From positions 1 to 20,077 of the forward strand of contig JBLGEO010000030.1 of NCBI GenBank assembly GCA_047445235.1: a stretch of DNA of 20,077 nucleotides. Direction: 5' to 3'. The translations under genes were made by a program, and so were the position numbers. Positions within the stretch are counted from its first letter, which is position 1. Each line of letters starts with the position of its first letter. This DNA comes from JBDSRX01 sp047445235 (GTDB lineage Bacteria > Patescibacteriota > Dojkabacteria > J137). Shown one piece after another: positions 14,725 to 20,077 of the stretch. Below the pieces are notes generated by a model. The model had not been told where the DNA came from. It did not search any database and saw nothing but the letters and a program-made list of their open reading frames with translations.

Positions 14725-16217
14725 CAACTAAACCTTTAAAAATACTACAAGTAGTAAGTGAAATCTATCCCTATTCTAAAACAGGTGGACTTGGGCACGT
14801 TACTGCTGATATAACATACAATCTAGCAGACGCAGGAAATGATGTAACAGTATTTACACCGTTGTATGGTAGTGTTTGGAAAATAATTAAGAAAAAGAAT
14901 GTTGAAACAGTTCTCGTTGATATTCCTATAAAAATTGATGAGTCTACAACAATAACTTGCTCATGTATTAAATATGTTCGACACAATGGGTCAAGACAGC
15001 CAATTACTTTCTACTTTATAAATCATTACGATTTTTTTGGAAGGTACTCTAGAAACTTATATTTAAGCAACGATATGCATAAGAGGTTTTATTTCTTTTC
15101 TAAGGCAGTTGTAGCAATTATCAATGAATTAAAATTGAATTTTGATATTGTTCATGTACACGATTGGATGGCTGCCCTTTTTCCTAGATTGCTCAAAGAA
15201 GATTTTAACTTTAGAAAAAATAAAATTCCAAAGAGTGTACTTACAATCCATAACTTAGCATTTCAAGGCTCTGGTTTTATAAATAGCCATAGGTTTGATA
15301 AAAAATACCAAAGACCACCATCAGTTTATTTACCAAAGTATTGGGATGATAGTAAATGGGACAAGCTAAATTTTCTAAAACAAGGTATTAAAAGTGCCGA
15401 TATGATTACTACTGTCTCATCTACATATGCAGAAGAAATAGTAACTCCGCAATATGGTGAAGGACTTTCAAACTTTTTATCAAAGAGAAAACCAATTTTT
15501 GGTATTGTAAATGGAATTAATTATAAAAGTTACAACCCAGCAACTAGTAAGAACTTAAAAGAGAAGTTCAGTATCTCTAACTTTACTGAAAAGAAAAGGA
15601 AAAATAAGGAATTTTTAATAAAAACATTGGGACTTCCCAAGAGTTATATAAATATGCCATTTATAGCTACGACTCATAGACTAAGTTACCAAAAAGGCTT
15701 TGATATAGTAATAGAGGGCATGAAAAATATAATGAAGATGAATGCTGTTTTAATTGTTCTTGGAGACGGAGATAAAGGCTATACTGATAAATTTCATGAG
15801 CTAGATAAAAAGTACAAGAATTTATTTTTCATAACTCCTTTCTCAGATGTATCAGAAGAGAGACTTCTAGCAGCAGCAGATATCTTATTATGCCCATCGG
15901 TATACGAACCTTGTGGGACTAGTCATATGAAAGGTATGAGATACGGTGTAGTCCCAATAGCTAGGCAAACCGGGGGATTATCAGATACGATTTTCAACTA
16001 TGATAAGAAAAGAAATTTAGGAACTGGATTTTTATTTCAAGACTTTACTAAAGCAGATCTATTAGACTCAATCAAGCTTTCTCTAAAATATTATCAAGAT
16101 AAAAAGATTTGGAAAGGTTTGGTATTAAGATGTATGAACCAGTCCTTCACATGGGAGAAAAGTATTGAAGAGTACTCCTTCTTGTATAGAAAACTCTTAA
16201 AGAAAAATAAAAAATAA
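14721..16217 (+). CDS. glgA: GT5 glycogen/starch synthase
   Basis: 498 residues, close to the usual 470-500. It transfers glucose from ADP-glucose (or UDP-glucose) to the end of an alpha-1,4-glucan. The donor-binding KTGGL motif is K20-L24 in SEIYPYSKTGGLGHV. VHVHDWMAALFP, SVLTIHNLAFQG, IVNGINYKSYNP and HRLSYQKGFDIV follow the family order. The C-terminal catalytic region reads CPSVYEPCGTSHMKGMRYG then RQTGGLSDTI. In common bacterial GlgA the segment after EPCG is LTQL, so TSHM here is divergent. It is the last gene of the operon and converges with the DUF1003 gene. No ADP-glucose pyrophosphorylase gene is in view. Confidence 0.93.
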   Translation: MTTKPLKILQVVSEIYPYSKTGGLGHVTADITYNLADAGNDVTVFTPLYGSVWKIIKKKNVETVLVDIPIKIDESTTITCSCIKYVRHNGSRQPITFYFINHYDFFGRYSRNLYLSNDMHKRFYFFSKAVVAIINELKLNFDIVHVHDWMAALFPRLLKEDFNFRKNKIPKSVLTIHNLAFQGSGFINSHRFDKKYQRPPSVYLPKYWDDSKWDKLNFLKQGIKSADMITTVSSTYAEEIVTPQYGEGLSNFLSKRKPIFGIVNGINYKSYNPATSKNLKEKFSISNFTEKKRKNKEFLIKTLGLPKSYINMPFIATTHRLSYQKGFDIVIEGMKNIMKMNAVLIVLGDGDKGYTDKFHELDKKYKNLFFITPFSDVSEERLLAAADILLCPSVYEPCGTSHMKGMRYGVVPIARQTGGLSDTIFNYDKKRNLGTGFLFQDFTKADLLDSIKLSLKYYQDKKIWKGLVLRCMNQSFTWEKSIEEYSFLYRKLLKKNKK

Positions 16218-16251
16218 GCAAAGCTTGTTACTACACAGTATTTATTTTTCT
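16201..16251. terminator. Possible bidirectional terminator between glgA and the DUF1003 gene
   Basis: AGAAAAATAAA (16201-16211) and TTTATTTTTCT (16241-16251) form a perfect 11-bp inverted repeat with a 29-base loop. The arms overlap the 3' ends of both convergent coding regions. All pairs but two are A-T, so strength is doubtful. Confidence 0.35.
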
Positions 16252-16664
16252 AATTGTTTCTCAATCTTTTCTAAATGCATTAAAATTGCTTCAATTTCTC
16301 TTTCAGCTCTTAAATTTACCTCGTAATCAACTTCAGATCTAGCCTCAGAATGTTTTCCTTGTAAATTCTGACCAATCATAATTATTGGCATCAGAAAAAT
16401 CTGAATCATATTGGAAATAAACAACCAGAAAGCAAATGCTGGAAATGGATCAAATCTAAATTGAGTAGGTCCTAATGTATTCCAAGCTAGCCAGATTAAT
16501 GTCCAACAAAATATAATTATAAAGAAACCCATCGTACCAACGTGTGTTGTTATAAATAATGCAAATCTATCTAATGAAGATAGCTCCTCATGAACTTTCT
16601 TGTGTGTATTGACGATAGGTTTTCTAAGTCTTTTTAACGATTCTAATGAAGGTATTTCTTCCAT
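16242..16664 (-). CDS. DUF1003 family two-pass membrane protein
   Basis: 140 residues. A charged cytosolic N-terminus (to about 33) is followed by two membrane segments, about 42-61 and 75-97, then a charged, probably coiled-coil C-terminal tail (about 104-140). The family signature is seen as LDRFALFITTHVGTMGFFII, FDPFPAFAFWLFISN and IIMIGQNLQGK, followed by the conserved SEARSEVDYEVNLRAE segment. The role of DUF1003 proteins is not established. The gene is monocistronic, with its own promoter at 16693-16721, divergent from the copper operon. Confidence 0.88.
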   Translation of the reverse strand: MEEIPSLESLKRLRKPIVNTHKKVHEELSSLDRFALFITTHVGTMGFFIIIFCWTLIWLAWNTLGPTQFRFDPFPAFAFWLFISNMIQIFLMPIIMIGQNLQGKHSEARSEVDYEVNLRAEREIEAILMHLEKIEKQLEK

Positions 16665-16692
16665 AAGTATTAATATAATAATGTTATTGAGT

Positions 16693-16721
16693 ATTCTATA
16701 ATGAATGTTTGCGCTCTACAA
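16693..16721 (-). promoter_or_regulatory. Likely promoter of the DUF1003 gene
   Basis: On the minus strand TTGTAG (16716-16721), a 17-base spacer and TAGAAT (16693-16698). A start near 16686 leaves a leader of about 22 bases before the ATG at 16664. Confidence 0.5.
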
Positions 16722-16754
16722 GTATTCATACCAAATTCATCTTTTAATAATATA

Positions 16755-16783
16755 TTGACATTGGTGTAGAAGAGATTTAATAT
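16755..16783 (+). promoter_or_regulatory. Promoter of the copper operon
   Basis: TTGACA (16755-16760), a 17-base spacer and TAATAT (16778-16783). A start near 16790 leaves a leader of about 23 bases before the csoR-type ATG at 16813. Confidence 0.75.
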
Positions 16784-16784
16784 G

Positions 16785-16801
16785 AACCTAGTACCCAGGT
16801 T
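16785..16801 (+). promoter_or_regulatory. Candidate CsoR operator
   Basis: Inverted repeat AACCT-N7-AGGTT lying immediately after the -10 box and over the expected transcription start of the copper operon. Its position and its central CCC are compatible with a CsoR site, but the match is imperfect. CsoR bound here would block transcription until Cu(I) releases it. Confidence 0.45.
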
Positions 16802-16812
16802 AATAAATAAAT

Positions 16813-17070
16813 ATGACTGAAGAAAAAAAGAAAGCTGAATTATCTACTAAGAAGGCAATCGGAACTTTAAACAAGGTTCTACAAATGACTAACAACGACG
16901 AATATTGTCCAGATATTATCCAGCAAATTGATGCCTCTATAGGTTTACTCAAATCTGCAAAGAAAAATTTACTGTATGGTCATTTGGACCATTGCTTAGA
17001 AATGAAACTAAAGGAGAATAAAGAGAATGCAATTCAAGAACTAATTCGTATTTTTGACTTATCTAAATAA
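16813..17070 (+). CDS. csoR: CsoR-type copper-sensing transcriptional repressor
   Basis: 85 residues, an all-helical DUF156 (CsoR/RcnR/FrmR) protein. The Cu(I) ligands are C32 (EYCPDIIQQIDA), H57 and C61 (GHLDHCLE); the C-x24-H-x3-C spacing equals that of Mycobacterium tuberculosis CsoR (C36, H61, C65). This ligand set points to copper rather than nickel or formaldehyde. CsoR binds DNA when copper-free and lets go on Cu(I) binding. It is the first gene of the copper operon, with a strong promoter and a candidate operator directly upstream, so it probably represses itself and the three genes after it. The next gene starts 12 bases downstream. Confidence 0.92.
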   Translation: MTEEKKKAELSTKKAIGTLNKVLQMTNNDEYCPDIIQQIDASIGLLKSAKKNLLYGHLDHCLEMKLKENKENAIQELIRIFDLSK

Positions 17071-17082
17071 TTTTTAAACAAT

Positions 17083-17493
17083 ATGCTCACAATCAATCAA
17101 AATGTTCTAAAGAAAATAACAATTGGCTTAATAACTATTCTTGTTCTAATAGTTGTAATTTTTCTTCTAGTTAATCCACCTGCAGTTGCAGACACAACTG
17201 CGAGCAGTGCAGAGATACAAACAGATGGTAAACAACTAATTTCAATAACAGCAAAAGCAGGCTTTAAGCCAAATGCATTTGTCGCACAAGGCAATAAGTC
17301 CACAATACTAAGAGTAACTACAAAAAACACCTTTGATTGTAGTTCAAGTATTACAATAGCTTCACTAGGAATTAGTAAAACACTGCCAATGACAGGTGTG
17401 ACTGATATAGAACTTCCGGCACAAGCTGCAGGTACTAAATTACTAGGAACATGCTCAATGGGGATGTATTCATTCACAATTAATTTTACATAA
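17083..17493 (+). CDS. Membrane-anchored cupredoxin-like protein lacking histidine
   Basis: 136 residues. Residues about 10-31 are one strong membrane anchor with lysines on the cytosolic side, so the domain after it faces outward. Residues about 48-136 resemble a Cupredoxin_1 beta-sandwich: ISITAKAGFKPNAFVAQGN, then TTKNTFDCSSSITIASLGI, and the copper-loop segment GTCSMGMYSFTINF. Possible copper ligands are C86, C124, M126 and M128. The whole protein contains no histidine, so an ordinary blue-copper site (two His, Cys, Met) cannot form; a Cu(I)-binding Cys/Met site is more likely. Its place between csoR and the copper chaperone and exporter supports binding of copper outside the membrane. 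The stop overlaps the next ATG by one base (TAATG). Confidence 0.75.
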   Translation: MLTINQNVLKKITIGLITILVLIVVIFLLVNPPAVADTTASSAEIQTDGKQLISITAKAGFKPNAFVAQGNKSTILRVTTKNTFDCSSSITIASLGISKTLPMTGVTDIELPAQAAGTKLLGTCSMGMYSFTINFT

Positions 17494-17732
17494 TGCACAA
17501 CTATAAAATTGAGATTGCTAATGTAGACTGTAAAGGCTGCATTGGTTTGATAAAGCTCGCCTTTGAAGATATTGAAAATAAACTTAAAGACTTCAATATT
17601 GTAGAAATAAGTTTTGAGAATAAGTTTGCCAAAGCTGAGTTTAACTCTTCATTAGACAACACAGAAGTTGCCAGTATATTAACTCCTGTTTTTAATACAG
17701 ATCTATCTAAATATACCTATAAATTTATATAG
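17493..17732 (+). CDS. HMA-domain copper chaperone (CopZ-like)
   Basis: 79 residues forming a single heavy-metal-associated domain of beta-alpha-beta-beta-alpha-beta type. The metal motif is C13-K-G-C16 in IANVDCKGCIGLI, at the usual place after the first strand. It is divergent: the common GMTC is replaced by NVDC, and the second half is weakly conserved. It would carry Cu(I) in the cytosol to the exporter or to CsoR. It overlaps the cupredoxin-like gene by one base and is followed after one base by the ATPase gene, so all are surely cotranscribed. Confidence 0.78.
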   Translation: MHNYKIEIANVDCKGCIGLIKLAFEDIENKLKDFNIVEISFENKFAKAEFNSSLDNTEVASILTPVFNTDLSKYTYKFI

Positions 17733-17733
17733 T

Positions 17734-20077
17734 ATGGAAATGTCTACAGAAAACGTTAAGGTAACTCTACCTGTCAAAGGAATGCATTGTGCAAGTTGCT
17801 CTCAAACTATCGAGAAAACACTAAAGAAACAAGATGGAGTTGTTGCTTGCGAAGTAAATTATGGCAATGAGAAAGCAAAAATTGTATACGATCCAAAGAA
17901 AACAAGTATTGCTAAATTAAGTAGTAAAATAGAACCTTTTGGATACTCTCTTCAACAAGAGCAACATTCTATGCCAGATGGCTCGATGATGATGGACCAC
18001 GATATGAAAAATATGGATCCAAATATGAAGGGAATGGATCACTCTGAGCATTTAGGATTAAATCAAAGTAGAGAAGATAAGCTAAAAGAACTAGAAAAGC
18101 AAAAAACAAAAGTCCTCTTTATAATGCCATTAACTGTAATTGTATTTGCATTTATGATTTGGCAAATACTTTCCTTAGCATCAACGACATTTCCTCAATT
18201 CTTTATTCCAGATGCAATATATAATCCAATCTTGCTAGTTTTTGCTTCAATATCACTTTTCTGGGTTGGTTTAGATTTTTTAAAAGAAGTAATTACTTTT
18301 ATTAAATATAGAGTTTCTACAATGTACACGCTAATTGGAATTGGCACTTCAGTCGCATACATCTATAGCGCTATTGTTGTACTCTTTCCTCAAATAATTG
18401 AAGCTCTAAAACTTCCAATGCATACTTATTTTGACATAACCATTGTGGTTGTTGGGTTTGTGTACCTTGGAAAGTACATTGAGTCTAGATCTAAATTACA
18501 AACAGGAGAAGCTATTGAAAAACTTTTAGGTCTTCAAGCTAAAACTGCTGTTGTAGAAAGAGAAGGAAATGAAATCGAGATCTCAATAGCAGAAGTTGTT
18601 GAAGGAGACATTATTATTATTAAACCTGGAGGAAAAATCCCAGTAGACGGTGTAATTGTTGAAGGAAGTTCTTCTATTGATGAGTCGATGATTACAGGTG
18701 AACCAATCCCAGTTGATAAAACAATAAATGAAAATGTTATCGGTGGAACTATAAATAAGCAGGGTCATTTAAAGGTTAAAGCTCTAAAAGTTGGAAATGC
18801 AACTTTATTATCACAGATAATTAAAATGGTTGACGAAGCACAGGGAAGTAGAGCACCAATACAAAAGCTTGCAGACCAAATTTCTGGAGTTTTCGTACCT
18901 GCTGTGTTGATAATTTCTGTACTGACATTAGTTTTGTGGATAGTAGTTGGATCACAATTTATGGATTTTGGTCAAGCTCTCTCCATTGGACTCACTTGTT
19001 TTGTAGGAGTTCTAGTTATTGCATGCCCTTGTGCACTAGGTTTAGCTACACCCACTGCAATTATTGTTGGGACAGGAATTGGAGCAAAGAATGGAATACT
19101 AATTAAAGATGCCGAAAGTTTAGAGAAGTTTCATAAAGTAGATACTATAGTCACAGACAAAACAGGAACTATTACGAAGGGAAAACCAGAAGTAACAGAG
19201 ATTATTTCAATGAATAACCTTAGTGAAAATGAAATTTTAAAAATAATCGCATCACTCGAAAAGTTATCTGAACATCCTTTAGCAGAAGCAATTGTCAACA
19301 AAGCGAAGGAATCTAATATTGAGATGAAAAAGGTTGAGGATTTTAAAATTATTGAGGGTAAAGGTTTAACTGGAAAAGTTGATGGAGAAATTTATTATGC
19401 TGGAAATTTAAAACTACTTGCAGATTTAAAACTAGTAATTGACAAATCCAAGTTAGATAAATTTACAAAAGAAGGTAAAACACCTGTTATTTTATCTACT
19501 AAAAATGAAGTCATTGCCTTAATAGCAATTGCAGATACGCTTAAAGATAATATTAAAGAGACTATTATAGAATTACACAAATTAGGCTTAAAAGTTGTAA
19601 TGATGACTGGTGATAATCTAGACACAGCTAAATATATTGCGTCTCAAGTTGGACTAGACGATGTGATTGCAGAAGTATTGCCAAATGAGAAAGCTGAAAA
19701 AATAAAGGAACTTCAATCTCAAGGTAAAATAGTTGCAATGCTAGGAGATGGAATAAACGATGCTCCTGCACTCGCACAAGCAGATATAGGGATTGCGATG
19801 GGAACAGGCACAGATATAGCTATAGAGTCTGCTCAAATTACTTTGCTAAAAGGAGATTTTTCTAAAGTATTACAGGCAATAAAACTTTCAAGATTTACAA
19901 TGAGTGCTATAAAACAGAATCTATTCTGGGCCTTTGCATACAATATTGTTGGGATACCTTTAGCAGCAGGTTTACTTTATCCTTTTTTTGGGATACTTCT
20001 TAACCCAGCTTTTGCCGGACTTGCAATGGGTGCATCATCGGTTAGTGTTGTTGCAAATTCATTAAGACTTAGATTTA
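17734..20077 (+). CDS. copA: Cu+-exporting P1B-type ATPase, 3' end cut by the window
   Basis: Open from the ATG at 17734 to the window end, 781 complete codons. An N-terminal HMA domain has GMHCASC (C19, C22). A linker at about 77-108 is rich in methionine and histidine. After that come the transmembrane helices, the actuator TGE loop (ITGEPIPVDK), the membrane metal site A-C431-P-C433-ALG that marks P1B-1 copper pumps, the phosphorylation site D475-KTGT, S-E-H514-P in the nucleotide domain, and GDGINDAPAL (671-680). The last residues seen, NSLRL, are a typical near-terminal motif, so only a few residues should be missing. It exports Cu(I) from the cytosol using ATP. Its start lies one base after the chaperone stop. 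An ATG at 17740 is an equally possible start. Confidence 0.95.
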   Translation, partial: MEMSTENVKVTLPVKGMHCASCSQTIEKTLKKQDGVVACEVNYGNEKAKIVYDPKKTSIAKLSSKIEPFGYSLQQEQHSMPDGSMMMDHDMKNMDPNMKGMDHSEHLGLNQSREDKLKELEKQKTKVLFIMPLTVIVFAFMIWQILSLASTTFPQFFIPDAIYNPILLVFASISLFWVGLDFLKEVITFIKYRVSTMYTLIGIGTSVAYIYSAIVVLFPQIIEALKLPMHTYFDITIVVVGFVYLGKYIESRSKLQTGEAIEKLLGLQAKTAVVEREGNEIEISIAEVVEGDIIIIKPGGKIPVDGVIVEGSSSIDESMITGEPIPVDKTINENVIGGTINKQGHLKVKALKVGNATLLSQIIKMVDEAQGSRAPIQKLADQISGVFVPAVLIISVLTLVLWIVVGSQFMDFGQALSIGLTCFVGVLVIACPCALGLATPTAIIVGTGIGAKNGILIKDAESLEKFHKVDTIVTDKTGTITKGKPEVTEIISMNNLSENEILKIIASLEKLSEHPLAEAIVNKAKESNIEMKKVEDFKIIEGKGLTGKVDGEIYYAGNLKLLADLKLVIDKSKLDKFTKEGKTPVILSTKNEVIALIAIADTLKDNIKETIIELHKLGLKVVMMTGDNLDTAKYIASQVGLDDVIAEVLPNEKAEKIKELQSQGKIVAMLGDGINDAPALAQADIGIAMGTGTDIAIESAQITLLKGDFSKVLQAIKLSRFTMSAIKQNLFWAFAYNIVGIPLAAGLLYPFFGILLNPAFAGLAMGASSVSVVANSLRLRF

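Noticed and set aside
17097..17498. Long open frame of 133 codons antisense to the cupredoxin-like gene
   Set aside because: The plus-strand frame has a membrane anchor, a cupredoxin-like domain and tight coupling in the copper operon. The antisense frame has no recognisable domain or promoter.
1..20077. Recoding of TGA as glycine or another amino acid, known in some CPR lineages
   Set aside because: TGA ends several genes at sensible family C-termini (1728-1730, 4590-4592, 14003-14005, 14722-14724), so it acts as a stop here.
1..20077. Mobile elements, CRISPR arrays, attachment sites
   Set aside because: No transposase, integrase or phage gene, no regularly spaced repeats, and no direct repeats flanking tRNA-Glu were seen.

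Overview
The window is AT-rich, densely packed bacterial DNA using the standard stop codons (TAA, TAG and TGA all end genes here). Many genes abut or overlap by 1-4 bases (TAATG, ATGA). Almost no gene has a Shine-Dalgarno sequence, and where a promoter is visible the predicted leaders are mostly only about 8-35 bases long. Together with the mix of gene families this fits a member of the Candidate Phyla Radiation / Patescibacteria (for example a Dojkabacteria-like genome). That placement is inference; there is no rRNA or marker protein here to settle it.

Layout. (1) 1-1727: end of a GT4 glycosyltransferase, then a membrane-anchored DsbA-like thiol protein whose fold halves are in swapped order, then rsmE. 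(2) 1728-2879, minus: an unrecognised 383-residue helical acidic protein with a near-consensus promoter. (3) 3034-4236: a membrane-anchored PQQ-type glucose/sorbosone dehydrogenase-like protein. (4) 4325-5238: a small unknown protein tail-to-tail with a solitary MazF/PemK-like protein, and tRNA-Glu(UUC) with its own promoter and terminator. (5) 5251-6322: a LUD-domain protein divergent from an HxlR-type regulator with an N-terminal cysteine. (6) 6339-9586, minus: a two-gene non-homologous end-joining operon, Ku then LigD (phosphoesterase-ligase-polymerase). (7) 9725-16217: an alpha-glucan cluster of GH15 glucoamylase, GH57 enzyme, GT4, GT2 and GT5 glycogen/starch synthase, the last four overlapping. 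(8) 16242-16664, minus: a DUF1003 membrane protein. (9) 16813-20077: a copper operon of CsoR repressor, membrane-anchored cupredoxin-like protein with no histidine, HMA copper chaperone, and a Cu+ P-type ATPase cut off just before its C-terminus.

How the parts work together. The copper operon looks self-contained: a TTGACA-17-TAATAT promoter with an inverted repeat over the likely transcription start, followed by sensor, external binder, cytosolic chaperone and exporter. The glucan cluster pairs chain synthesis (GT5) with chain hydrolysis or remodelling (GH15, GH57) and two glycosyltransferases of unknown acceptor. Ku and LigD together form the known minimal bacterial end-joining machine. No transposase, integrase, phage gene or CRISPR array was seen. 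The most unusual individual items are the permuted DsbA-like protein, the histidine-free cupredoxin and the unrecognised 383-residue protein.
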